A stretch of 64,000 nt of DNA from the NCBI RefSeq assembly GCF_018691265.1, contig NW_024881313.1, positions 34,775,518 through 34,839,517 on the forward strand, read 5' to 3'. Within the stretch, counting starts at the first letter, position 1. Every line of letters begins with the position of its first letter. A program made the translations under genes and the position numbers. Below, one piece after another: positions 36,030 through 46,439 of this stretch. Below the pieces are notes generated by a model. That model saw only the letters and a list, made by a program, of their open reading frames with translations, had not been told where the DNA came from and ran no database searches. Source of the stretch: Tyto alba (Eukaryota > Chordata > Aves > Strigiformes > Tytonidae).

Positions 36030-36300
36030 TGCCCCCTTTCTTAAAAGCCAGCTCAGCCACATGAACTAGGCTTTATTTTATGAGGCTCATTATTTTTATA
36101 TTGATGTTCTTTTTCTGAAAATAGTGTGAAAGCTAAATGCATACAGCCCCCTAGACATTTTAACAAAATCATATTTCAGTTGCAGTATTGATTGTCTATC
36201 TATAAAGCAATATATGGCCAGGAGTTAATGTTAACAGTGCACTATGTTAACTGAAGTAATGTAGTGAAAAACAAAAATGAGAGTTGGGCTTGCTTTACTT
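36030..36300. promoter_or_regulatory. candidate conserved non-coding element
   Basis: AT-rich and complex, without simple repeats: GGCTTTATTTTATGAGGCTC, TTTTTATATTGATG, CTATCTATAAAGCAATATAT and two GTTAAC sites (36230-36235 and 36246-36251) flanking AGTGCACT. This is a typical texture for a vertebrate distal element; conservation was not tested. Confidence 0.35.
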
Positions 36301-37049
36301 TTTGCTGCAGTGTGACACCTCCAGCTGAGCTTTATTGCTTCTCCTGAGTGTTAGGTAATCACAGAGATGACCTATAGTTGTTTCCCTTAATGGATGATAA
36401 GCAAAATCAGCCAGAGTTCATGGTTGTTAGTACGGGGGTGGCACATAAACAATCCTCCTTTCATTGTGTTTATGCACATTTTTTTCTGTCCTTTGAGCAA
36501 GAAGCAGTTGGGTGCAGGTTCAATCTTAAAGTGATGCCTACACTTGGTTGCTTCTATACACTCCTGTGGTCTTGAAACCGTTCTTGCTTTGCTGGAAATG
36601 GATGAAATTTTTATAGGAGCTATATTTGTTCAAACATTTTCTCCCAGGAAATTATGTTTTAAGGCTAAAACGAGGCAATTGTTTAGGCTGCAAAGCCTTT
36701 CTTTCATGGTTACTGCAGATATGCAAAATGAGTTGGAGGACCCTGATCTATATTATCTCCATCTAGAGTAGAGTGGATAAGCTCCTGTTTTCAGAAGTCA
36801 ACACCATCTGAGCAGATCCACAATCAGACAGATTTTCTAAACGAATTACTTAATTTTTTTTTTTTTTTGAAAAGGAAGAGAATTTTTCTTCTGTATATTT
36901 ACATATGAGAACATTAATAAGTAGAGGAATGTAGTGATCTGGCAAAAATCTCAATGTTCCACCAAAGATGGGAATGAACATAAAACTCTCAGGTGTAAAC
37001 AGACTGGGCAACCCCAATCAATGATCTAGTCTGTGCCACAATCACTATG
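36301..37049. other. non-coding stretch, nothing recognised
   Basis: Contains a T run at about 36852-36868. No gene or transposon signature is visible before the ancient LINE. Confidence 0.45.
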
Positions 37050-37371
37050 TCCCTTCAATTCAAGCAAAAACTTTTCTGTCTTGTTTTTAAAATCCTCCAC
37101 TGAGGATAATTTCAGAGATTACCCCTGCACTTGCTGAATAAGAAAGTTATCCAGTTGCCCAAATTCAAACCCCCTTAACTCAATCTGGCCTGTGATTCTA
37201 TCATTGTGGTCATGGGAAAAAGTTCATCCTTTTTGTCTTTGCAGATGCTCTGTATGTGTTTAAAACTACCATGGTGCCACTTTTCCATGTTCTCTTCTCT
37301 GGTCTTACCTGTTCTTGTTCTATGAGAGTCATGTTTTCTGGCTTTCTGGTAATGGTCTGGTTTTTGTTTTC

Positions 37372-37402
<31 letters not shown>

Positions 37403-38300
37403 ATTTAAATGTAAATCTCCTCTTCTCTCTTTCCCATTAATCTAACTTCTCCTGACATACAGTGGCCAAAACGTGAAAAAGTTCTCCAGTAAAGCCTTTA
37501 CCAGCAACAAACAGAGCAGAAGGCTTTCTTCACACATCTCAAATATGATGGTGCTCTTTGCATGCCTCAGCATGGTGTTTGCTGTTTTCAGCATAACCCT
37601 GTTGATTCACATCTATCTGCCGATCCACTCTAACCCTTGAGTCCTTCTCTGCCACCCAGTCTGTTGTTCCTGGCTTGTAGTCGTGCAGTTGTTGTTCCTC
37701 CCTGATCTTGATATTTGTTAAGGACAAAAGCTCATTTGCATCCTATTTTTTAGACCACTTCTATCGTTTGCCAGGATGATTTTGAAGTCTAGCCCTGTGT
37801 TTTCTGGCGTGCTGGTAGCCCCTCCTTCTGTGGTGGTGTGTGTGAATATGTAAACATAAAGGTTATGCTGTCATCCAAATTGTTAAGGAAAATATTGCAT
37901 AGTGTGACATCCCAGTCAGAACCCTGAAGAATTTTTCTTGATATATACCTCCTTCTTGCAAGTGAGCTGCTGATTACTACCATACTAATACATATTTTTT
38001 CCCAGATAATTTTGCATACGCTAATAGCAGTTTCACCTAGTCCATATTTCTGTACCTTGTTATGAAAAGATATAAACTGCTGAAGTTGACGTATGATCTC
38101 TACTGCTCTTCTTCCATTCACCCTGCCAAAATGCATCAGATTGGTTTAGAAATTATTTGATCTAAAGAAAAATCCAAACCTGAGTGTCACTCAGTGTTCC
38201 TGGTATCTCTCAAGTATTTACAAACGGCTTCATCTTTTGTGCTCATATTTTTATAGAAATTGAAGATAAATTGCTTTTCCACTCTTTCTCCCTTCTTTCT
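37050..38300 (-). mobile_element. ancient CR1/L3-like LINE body, highly decayed
   Basis: Read on the plus strand, a long ordered series of words parallels the reverse complement of an old CR1-clade ORF2: TTTTTAAAATCCTCCACTGA, GTTTAAAACTACCATG, GAGAGTCATGTTTTCTGG, TGTTGATTCACATCTATC, ATCCTATTTTTTAGACCACT, GATGATTTTGAAGTCTAGCC, TCATCCAAATTGTTAAGG, AATATTGCATAGTG and GAAGTTGACGTATGATCTC. The copy spans parts of the reverse-transcriptase domain and C-terminal region, but no frame stays open. It is much more diverged than the two minus-strand CR1 ends in this window, so it inserted far earlier. The 26-T run inside it is a later expansion. The exact family and outer limits are uncertain. Confidence 0.75.
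37377..37402. repeat. poly(T) run, 26 nt
   Basis: Uninterrupted T run interrupting the ancient LINE at a position where the family has a pyrimidine-rich CTCTTCTCTGG stretch, so it probably grew from it. Confidence 0.95.
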
Positions 38301-38835
38301 ACACAGGTTTTTTTTGCAGGTCCCTGTAATCACCACCATTCTTCACAAGATCCAGATGAGCCCTGCCAAAGGCTCTGAAGTCTTTTAGCCCACTTCTGAA
38401 ATGACATGGTTTCTTAGTCATTTTATCTTTTCTTGGTCCTTCAGTGCTGAGGTGCTGGATGCTCTTCTCCTGCTGTGCAAATCCTTGGGGGATGCATAGA
38501 GAAGATATTCAGAGTCTGTATCCTAGAGAGGTGAGTGGCTTCACCTAATGGCTGGAGCACATCTCAACAGCCAAGAGACTTTGATCCATCATGTCTTTGG
38601 AGAGTTATCTCACAGCCATGATGAGGGTCAGGGAAGAGGAATTGAACTCCTCTATTCCAGCTGCTGAAAGGCTTCCACTGTTCCTGTTTAATTCAGAGAT
38701 CCTCCAAGCCAAGGAGAAGGCCTTTGACTGTCATCCAGCACCTTTTTCTGGGAGGAGAAGCTTCAGCTTCCAGTCCCTCCTGCTCCAGGGACTGTTTTTA
38801 TCATTTAATGTGATATTTTACGCATTTTTTGATAT
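38301..38835. other. non-coding stretch, nothing recognised
   Basis: Unique-looking sequence, possibly including further unrecognisable LINE remains next to the ancient CR1/L3 copy. Confidence 0.4.
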
Positions 38836-38839
38836 GTAA

Positions 38840-39040
38840 AGTGGATAATTAAACCACATTAAATCTCTTCATAGACCCTTATTCAAGTTTAACATAACAT
38901 TAATTTGACTGATCTTAATTTATTTTGTAAACTGAATTAGCAGCACTTTAATCTGAATGAGGGTGTGCATAAAGGATCCTAATGTGGATTAAATAATCCA
39001 AATGAATTTAAAGTGTGAACAGAAAATGAATTAATTTTCC
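38840..39040. promoter_or_regulatory. candidate enhancer rich in homeodomain sites
   Basis: AT-rich, repeat-free block with TAATTA (38846-38851), ACATTAATTTGAC, GATCTTAATTTATTTTG, GAATTAGCAGCACTTTAATC, a K50 inverted pair TGGATTA-AA-TAATCCA (38985-39000) and an imperfect palindrome GAAAATGAATTAATTTTC (39022-39039). The density of TAAT cores and the K50 pair with a 2-bp spacer are the main support. Function is inferred. Confidence 0.45.
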
Positions 39041-39680
39041 TGAGTGTCCCAGTGTAGGCTCAATACATCAATCATCCTCTGCTGCGACTACTCATTCCAT
39101 GCAGGTAAGGATTCATCTCCAAAGGTTCTCTCCTGCTTTGCTACATGGGCCTCTTGTTTCTCTGTGTGGGTGATGACCAGATCCTGCTGGAGCACTGATG
39201 GTGAGCTGGATTGGCAGCAAGGGAGCAGGGGGGTTTTGTCAACAGAAAAGGATGTGAGTGTGCAGAGCACTCAAGCAATGCGAGCAGCTCTCAGCCAACT
39301 GTTAAATGAAAAGGAGAGCGAGAAACAGCCTCTCCTGACCATAGAAAGGGAAAGGAATAAAGCTCTTGCTCTGCTTTTAGCTTTGCTCCCCTCTGCTTTA
39401 ACCACCACTCCTGATGTACACCAAAAAGAAGGGCTGGGCTCATGACTCCTGAGTGTAAAGTATTCCTGTAGGACACCATCCATTACTTGTGCTGTGTAGC
39501 GCTAATAATCCCATTGAGCACTCTTTCACTCGTGCCTTGATGCTAATGCCTTTTACACCAGCTTTCTCATGCATCCCCCTTCATCAGGAGCTCTGGGGAG
39601 AAAACTAAAATCAACCACAGATTACTCAGACTTGCCAAGTGTGCTCTGCAGACCCGAGAGTCTGTCCTAAGCTCAATGCA
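39041..39680. other. non-coding stretch, nothing recognised
   Basis: The 133-codon plus-strand frame (39044-39445) and the minus-strand frames over it are not recognisable; opposing frames of similar length argue for chance. Confidence 0.45.
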
Positions 39681-39684
39681 TGTG

Positions 39685-39716
39685 CATAACTCCCATTCAC
39701 ATTAATGGGAGTTATG
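39685..39716. repeat. hairpin core of an ancient amniote palindromic repeat
   Basis: Perfect 13-bp inverted repeat CATAACTCCCATT (39685-39697) and AATGGGAGTTATG (39704-39716) around a 6-nt loop. It matches the core of an old repeat with the form aactcccattga..tcaatgggagtt that is scattered through amniote genomes. The family name is not certain to me. Confidence 0.6.
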
Positions 39717-42516
39717 TGCTTATATCCACAGGAGGCTATTCCCCAATGCCTGACATCTTGTTTCATCATTTATGGTACTGAAATGACCTGCAAATTGTAG
39801 GGGTCAGGAGTGAACGCAGATACACCAGAGTGATGCCATGGTTACATGTCGATTGGAGATCCCCTCTCTGTTAAACCACGACAGTGCCTGGCCCAGGGCA
39901 TCTTTGTTCTCTCACTGCTAATAGGACAACTTCTAGATAGTTTTACAATGTTTTCCCCATGGAATTGAAATAAGACAAAACTTAACCTCCCAAACGCTTT
40001 GACACCCCTATAGAATAGATTTATGCCAACCTTACGTGAAAGGGAATTAGCCCTATGGCAACAATCAGCAATTATATATGCCAGGGAAGAAAAGCAGTTG
40101 CTGCAAAGGGGGATTAATTAGGAGTAATTGGGTAAAATTGAGGGGATGGGGAAGTTTATTTTGAATATTAGGTCATGCTTTATACTGTCACATGTCTCAG
40201 CCCGCGGAACAGTCTCTGAGAGGTCAAATCTTGTTACTTTGGGAACTCAGATGTACACAGATCTGGAAGCCTCTGATGAGACTTTACCTGGCTCAGTAGT
40301 AGTGGGGTAGGATATAAAAAGGATGAGACTTTCCTCATGGTGTATCAGGGTGAGCCTTCTGGCATCCCTGTGTTCCTTCCTCCTTGACAAAGGGGACATG
40401 AACTGTGGATAAAAGAGCTGCCCCACAGAGCAGGTATGAATCTATCTATTCTATAAGTGAGAGAAATACAAATCAGTGACCAATACCTTTCTTTTCTTCA
40501 GGGGTCCTGAGGTCTTGTAGCTTCTGGAAGGGAGGGTGGTCAGAAACAGAACAATCCTCATGACCACAAGTGTGAAAAAGCAAGGTGCAACTGGGGAGAA
40601 GACTGCTCTCTGAAAGCCTTGAAAGACAGTGTAAGAGGAGGACTTGCTGGATCTGCTCTTACATTACTCCTACAGCCATGACTGCATGGCTCCACAGCTG
40701 AGACTTATTTGTGCCTTAAATGCCTACAGATGGTTTTCATTTTGTCTTGAGTGTGGAGCACCCTACCTGTCCTGTTGACCAGGGAGACACACATACAGGG
40801 TGGAGACTTGCATCTTGTCCTATAGAGTGTGTATCTCACAAGGCACATGACAGAGCAAGCCTGGGTCCAGCCTCAGGCAGGGTGATGGTGTAGATATACC
40901 CAATATGTCTTCTTAGAGGCATACGCATATGTCCAAATATGTCTGTGCAATGGTTCACTTTTTAAGACAGATCCTACTTTGTGTCTTCTTCAACATCATC
41001 ACTACACCTCTAGACGTAGCTCTGAACAATCTACTATTCTAACAGTGAAATAATTGATGAAAATAAGGGGGGTCCTTGTAATTGTTTAGTGCTGCTCCCT
41101 AAACATTGTTGAATGCTATTTTCTTTGTGTTCTCCTGAGTTTGTTTTCCTCCCTGACATACTAGATTGGTTCACTAGGATCATGGGTGTGACATTTTAAG
41201 CCTGAAAAATGCCCATAAATTTGGGGATTGCATTGTCATGGTGTTTTACACCAGTTTGTGCTTTCCTGGCATAGGTTGTCCAGGTTGCCTTTTGCTGGGA
41301 TTTGTTATTGTTCTAGTGATAGTAGCTGGCAAGGACATGCATCTACTCTATTCAGAATCCTAAAGACCACAGGGATCATGATGATAATCAAACCTGGCCT
41401 GCTACTCAGAGATACTGTCTCCACTTGCAGGAAGTAGCTAGAGAAGGAAAACATCATCCTACACTATCAGTACCCTATAGATTTCTCCCTCTTCTCCCAC
41501 CCTTCCCTCCCACCCACAGTGACATGCCTGCAAGGAGTAACAGCCTGCTCAACACTACCCCTTCAGGTGAAGGTTTGCCTGAACCATGATGATACTGTGT
41601 CTTCAGAGTGACAAAGCATTTAGTTATAGTTAATGGCATTTTTAACCTTCCTCATCTCCTTACTGTTCTTTTAAATCTGCTTTAACCTCATTACATAAGG
41701 AAGTAAGAGCCTTAGAGGGAGAATCTGTACCCAAACAGGCCAGCTCAGATAAAGCTCTAAGCACTGTAGGGTGAAAAAAAATAAAAAGTATCTGGTTACT
41801 GGCTACATGGGAATCAACGGGAGTGAAGATGTGATCTGGCAGCCAAGTGACAAAAAGACTTAGAAGGAGGCTGATTCCTCCCTCTGCTTACCTTTTGGTT
41901 TAACCAGACTTTTTCTGGTTCATCTGGGTAAATAAAAGTAATAGTAATAATCAGCCACTGACTGCTGGGCTTTTTCCCAAATGAGGTTTGAGAAGCAGAT
42001 TCATCTTTGTCCTGGTAAAACACCAGAGAGGAGGTCACCTCCTGGTTTCTGTTTCTATACGGGACTAGTGAAGGCTGATTTGTCTCATGGCAAAATTTGC
42101 AGCAAGTCTAACATTTGCTTTGTGTTCACAGGTGGAATGGCAGCTTTGCTTTGGCCAGTCTCCTTCCCACTCCCAACCTGCCGCAAAAAAGGAAACTATC
42201 CATCCCCATGTAATCAGCAGAAGTGGCAGGGATGCACTGGGAATGCAAGGAAGAGATGCTTGTGCTGTGCATAATATAGACCTGAGTGCTCTAAGAAGAG
42301 TTTGGGGTTATGTGCTCACAGCTAAATGGGAAATTTCCCTGTCATTGCGGTTGTGGAATTTTCTACTTGGGTGTAAGCAGTTGGAGGCAGAAGTCCCACT
42401 ACCTCCATTTGAGCTCTTCTTTCAGAGACAGAGAAGGATCCCTAGTCTCAGAGCACTAGGAGTATTCCAGATGGGTGCAGTAAATATCCCTCTCCTGCGT
42501 AACTCCCCAAAATCAT
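39717..42516. other. non-coding stretch, nothing recognised
   Basis: Unique-looking DNA. The frame at 42087-42602 runs into a (GTTTTT)n repeat giving an alternating Phe/Cys tail and is not considered a gene. Confidence 0.45.
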
Positions 42517-42554
42517 GTTTTTGTTTTTGTTTTTGTTTTTGTTTTTGTTTTTTT
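42517..42554. repeat. (GTTTTT)n microsatellite
   Basis: Six consecutive GTTTTT units, the last with two extra T. Confidence 0.95.
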
Positions 42555-42659
42555 CCTCTATCCTTGCAGGCTTTTCTGGGGCACTATTGCATCTGCTCTT
42601 AAATTTAGCCTCTCAGCAACACTCAGCAAGAGCAGAAGCATTTAATCTCTCATCCTGCA

Positions 42660-43080
42660 TCCAGTCTGATGCTCCACTTTTTATTGTCTACATATATCTG
42701 TAATTATTAACTTACAGCAACATTTCATTGGCCAATAAATGTTAGTTATGGTATATTTGGTAGCTTTATGAAATGTAATTAGTGCTGGAATAGTATGAGA
42801 TACTCAGGAGCTTCGGCACTGTTAGATGAACCTTTTATGAGCTGTGGGCATTTAATTCACTTTAACAGAAAAGACATAAACAAATAACAATATTGCAGCC
42901 TTGGACTGGCCGTTTTATCTTGTTTGCCTGCCTGGTTGCTGTGTTTCCACGGTTTCCCTATATGATTTTTAGCTCCCACAGGCTTGTAGTAAATTGATCA
43001 TTGTTAGTTCTGAGATTCAAATTTCCCTTTATATCATCTACAGACCATTTATTACTGCTTATCATATTTCTCTGGAACCT
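42660..43080. promoter_or_regulatory. candidate conserved non-coding element
   Basis: About 420 bp of complex AT-rich sequence. It carries ATTGGCCAAT (42727-42736), a perfect palindrome of two back-to-back CCAAT boxes that also contains TTGGC..GCCAA as in NFI sites, a TAATTA core (42776-42781), and a FOX-like TAAACA followed by AACAAT, a SOX-like core (about 42877-42892). No repeat or transposon signature is seen. Of the blocks in this window it is among the most enhancer-like, but conservation is untested. Confidence 0.45.
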
Positions 43081-44215
43081 AGGAACCTCTGCCAGTTTTA
43101 GAGGTCCTTGCTCAAGACTCTAAGTGCGGAACAGATAAAATTGGAAAAATACTTTTACCACAGCTTTCAAAGGATGATTTTTTTTTTTTTTTGTTTGGCA
43201 ACCAAAATAAAATATATTCCATTTGGATTAAACCAAGTTAATTTTTCCCTCAGGTTATATGACCAAAATATATAATCCCATTTTATATGAATCAAAACAT
43301 TCCTTTCAACCTGGAGGAATGCATTTTATTTGGTCATTTGTCCAGAAAGTAAAGGGCAGAAAGACCAGCAACTTTCCAAAGTGGTGGATATTTCAGAAGA
43401 CTTGCAGAAGATGTTGAAGACCCAAATTCAGCTGTTGTTTTAGGCTCTGAAAGCCAGCATCTGCTCCTGCACTTCCCAGGAGAAGACTTTAGCCACTAAG
43501 AGAGAAGCTATTCTTGGGTGAGATGAACTTGGTATTTATATTTGGCTCCATTCCACTTATGCAATCAAATACTCACAAGAGCAGGGGTAGATTTGGGTCT
43601 ACTACCTTCTAAAGTGGGCATCCTGGATGCTTACAAGGAGGATCACCTGCTCAAAGCAGACCAACTCCAACAAGATGAGCTGAGAGATGTCCACCTGAAC
43701 TTCAGAGGCTGCAGGTCCCATTTACTCTGCCTGAATCAGAGACCCAAATTTGCAAATAACTCCAGGCTGATCAAAGTGGATTTTTAGCATATTTATTGGT
43801 TGTCAAAAGATCTGTCCTGGAGCTTTGGTTACTATTACTTTTTTACAGCAAGTTAATTTGAGACAAGTGAGGTTGAAAGACCAGACACACTGAAGAGGTG
43901 CAGAACATCCCTTTTAAAACTTGCCTGATTTTCCTGAGCTTTTATATAGAACTTGTCATGTGCGCTTTGCACATCTGAAAGCTAACAACATGCAGGGATC
44001 TCTCCTTGCTTCTGTTATAAATGTCTCAGCACAGTGCTTTCTGACATGTGAGATGGCACTTGGCAGCCATGGGGTGTGGGTCACCATACCAGACCCCAAA
44101 TACAATAGATACTTTGGGTTCCTTCATCCCACTGAGATGCACTAATAAGGCCATGGCCACTTGCAGGTGTGAAGTGTCTCTCACTATGAGGTCCCAGTGC
44201 TGAACATCTACTTGC
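43081..44215. other. non-coding stretch, nothing recognised
   Basis: Contains a 15-T run (43178-43192). No gene or transposon is recognised up to the LTR. Confidence 0.45.
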
Positions 44216-44220
44216 ATGGG
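44216..44220. repeat. 5-bp target-site duplication (left), ATGGG
   Basis: ATGGG immediately before the LTR start; the same five bases follow the LTR end at 45328-45332. Confidence 0.85.
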
Positions 44221-44378
44221 TGTCCTGGGTTGAGTGAGTGGTGGAGTTTTTTTGGTGGAAGGGGAGGGGGCTATAGGGACAGCCCCCCTGTGAGAAGCTT
44301 CTCGAAGCTCCCCCAGCTCCAAGTCAGCTCCACCTCTGTGTGGAAACTGAGTCAATCAGCTGCGCCTCTGCGATAACA

Positions 44379-44386
44379 TATTTAAG
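44379..44386 (+). promoter_or_regulatory. possible LTR TATA box
   Basis: TATTTAAG, about 160 bp into the LTR and about 25 bp downstream of GTCAATCAG. The position is plausible for U3 but untested. Confidence 0.45.
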
Positions 44387-44494
44387 AAGGGACGTGGTGA
44401 CGAGCAGTGGGACTTGTGAGGAGGAGTTGCTGCAGCTGCATGAACACCAAGGTCAGTGGAGGAACGAAGGAAGAAAGGAGGGAGGAGGTGTGCC

Positions 44495-44883
44495 GGAGCA
44501 GAGACCCCCCTGTATCCTGTGGTGAGACATCAGGGCAGCCCCCCCTGACACCCATGAAGATCTACGGTGGAGCAGACATTGATTTATGGCCTGTGGCTGC
44601 TGCCTGGATAATCAAGGTGCTGTGCCTGAAGAAAGCTGGGTTCTTGTGGGAAAAGGCAGCCCCGCTGCTGTAATTCAGTGCTGGGAGGATTGCAGCATGT
44701 GGGGGTGTCCCACGCCGGAGCAGCTCGGGAAGGGCTGCAGGCGTGCGAGGGAATCCAGTCAGAGAAAGTTGGTGACCCACAACGGAGCAGTGTGGGGAAC
44801 GCTGTGGCCCGTGAGAGCAACTCACATTGGAGAAAGTTTGTGGAGGACTGTCTCCTGTGAGAGGGGGGACCACGATGGAGCAG
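44495..44883. repeat. degenerate GGAGCAG repeats inside the LTR
   Basis: GGAGCAG occurs five times at 44495, 44569, 44717, 44784 and 44877, each preceded by a similar word such as TGCC, CGGT, CGCC, AAC or CGAT. Gaps are 74, 148, 67 and 93 bp, so this may be an old amplification with a unit near 74 bp or separate copies of a protein-binding word. Confidence 0.45.
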
Positions 44884-45131
44884 GGGGAAAAAGTTCTAGA
44901 AGCTCCCCTCACCGAAGATGGAAAAGCGGCAGCACTGACTGCACACACCTCCCCCCATCCCCCCCCCCCCCCTCCCCGCCCATCCCCTGCCCCTGCGCCA
45001 CTGTGTGGAGGAGGTAGAGATATTGGGAGCAGAACTGAGCCCGGGAAGAAAGGAGGGGTGGGGGGAAGGTGTTCTAAAGATGTGGCAATGCTTCTCACTG
45101 TCCTACTCTGTTAAGTGTTGTCATTGTCTGT

Positions 45132-45137
45132 AATAAA
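45132..45137 (+). terminator. LTR polyadenylation signal
   Basis: AATAAA followed by a T/GT-rich stretch (TGTATGTTCTTTTATTTTTC), the usual arrangement at the R-U5 boundary of LTRs. Confidence 0.6.
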
Positions 45138-45327
45138 TGTATGTTCTTTTATTTTTCTTCCCCTAATGAGTCTGCCTTTTGCTCATGCCCTTAAAGGGTG
45201 ATTTTTCCCCATCCCAGTCCTATCTCAAACCACAAGCCTGGCCCTCTGTCCCTTCTTATTGCTGGAAGAGAAGGGAGAGAGAGTGGCTGCGTGGTGGTTG
45301 GCTGCCGACCAGGCTCAAACCACAACA

Positions 45328-45332
45328 ATGGG
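45328..45332. repeat. 5-bp target-site duplication (right), ATGGG
   Basis: ATGGG immediately after the LTR end, identical to 44216-44220. No mismatch, which is compatible with a fairly recent insertion, although five bases give little dating power. Confidence 0.85.
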
Positions 45333-45457
45333 TGAATCATGTAAGAATTTCCTGTGACTCCTCTGTAGTAGGAATCCTATTCTTCAAGGATAGGTTTAAT
45401 TTCCAAAAAGACACTAAGCTTGGTCCTGAGTGTCAGTTTCTTCACTGAAGTTTTAGT

Positions 45458-45939
45458 CATAAAATCACAGAATCATTTATGTTTGAAAATATGTTTAAGA
45501 TAATAATATCCATCCGTAAATATAACACTTCGAAGTCCACCACTAAACCATGTCCCTCAGTGCCATGTCTACACATCTTTTAAATACCTCCAGGGATGGT
45601 GTCTCAACCACTTTCCTGGGCAGTCTGTTCTAATGCTTGACAACCCCTTCGGTGAAGAAATTTTTCATAATATCCAATTTAAACCTCCCCTGGCACAACT
45701 TGAGGCCATTTCCTCTGGACCTATCACTTGTTGCTTGGGAGAAGAGATCAATACCCATCTCAATAAAACCCTCTTTCAGGTAGTTGTAGAGAATGATAAG
45801 GTCTCCCCTCAGCCTCCTTTTCTCCAGGCTAAACAACCCCTGTTCCCTCAGCCACTCCTCTTAAGACTTGTGCTCTAGACCCTTCACCAGGTTCATTGCT
45901 CTTCTTTGGACATGCTCCAGCACCTCAATGTCTTTCTTC
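45458..45939 (-). mobile_element. CR1 LINE 3' portion
   Basis: A 5'-truncated CR1 copy in antisense orientation. The 3' terminal octamers appear as CATAAAAT (45458-45465) and CACAGAAT (45466-45473). The minus-strand frame from 45836 to 45630 is the C-terminus of the CR1 ORF2 protein (reads [13 protein letters not shown], later [10 protein letters not shown], then [10 protein letters not shown]); it lies downstream of the catalytic reverse-transcriptase residues, so nothing functional remains. Plus-strand landmarks are CCACTAAACCATGTCCCTCA and CCTCCAGGGATGGTG. It resembles the CR1 subfamilies common in Neoaves; the exact subfamily is inference. It begins about 125 bp after the solo LTR. Confidence 0.92.
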
Positions 45940-46435
45940 TTGGTAAAGCTTTGCTTATCACACACAACAATCTCCCCAGCAAGACCTTCTGTGTAGCTGG
46001 GGAAAGAGTCTTTCCCCTGCTCCTCATTCTCAAGAGGCTTATAGCATTGTTAGCTAAAATCCACAGGCATGTGGTAATTCAGTGAAAAAGGGAAAATAAG
46101 ATGCCTGTAATCTGACTTTATTTAGCTGGGAACTAACACAGAGAGCACTTGGATGTGGTGCCGTTAAGAAGCCTTTTAGAGCTGCCAGCACCTGGTACAG
46201 GGTTATCGGCACATTGTGGAACTGGCCTTGGTGCAGGCTGACAAAGCTGGCAGGTGGGGAATTCACTTGTTATCCATTGGATTATACCTGATTTATGGTT
46301 TCGCTCATTGACTTCAGAAATCTTGCAGTGGCAAGCTGCATTGTCTTAACTTTGCATTTGTAAATTATCCACACTGCAGAGTTATAAATCCTTCTGAGCA
46401 CAGTGTGCTTCCAAGGCCTAATTATATTGTCAGCG
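45940..46435. other. non-coding stretch, nothing recognised
   Basis: Unique-looking DNA between the CR1 copy and the AT-rich candidate block. No gene or repeat is identified. Confidence 0.45.
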
Positions 46436-46439
46436 ATAG

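Larger units (their letters stand above)
44221..45327 (+). mobile_element. solo LTR of an endogenous retrovirus
   Basis: A 1107-bp unit starts TGTCCTGGGTTGAG and ends CTCAAACCACAACA; the termini are imperfect inverted repeats (11 of 14 positions) with the retroviral TG...CA ends. Both sides carry the same 5-bp duplication ATGGG, so the insertion boundaries are secure. A 5-bp duplication favours class III (ERVL-like), and the 3' words GTGGCTGCGTGGTGGTTGGC recall ERVL-type LTRs of passerine birds; that assignment is inference. No internal gag, pol or env region is present, as expected after recombination between two LTRs. TATTTAAG (44379-44386) could serve as a TATA box, with a CAAT-like GTCAATCAG upstream, and AATAAA lies at 45132-45137. 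If both are real, R is unusually long at about 730 bp. Open frames within it (up to 178 codons, minus) are compositional. Confidence 0.88.

Noticed and set aside
42087..42602. 171-codon plus-strand frame
   Set aside because: It ends in an alternating Phe/Cys tract produced by the (GTTTTT)n repeat and has no recognisable domain.
44562..45098. 178-codon minus-strand frame and overlapping plus-strand frames near 44586-45114
   Set aside because: They lie wholly inside the solo LTR, cross a 14-C run and consist of proline- and glycine-rich text from skewed composition.
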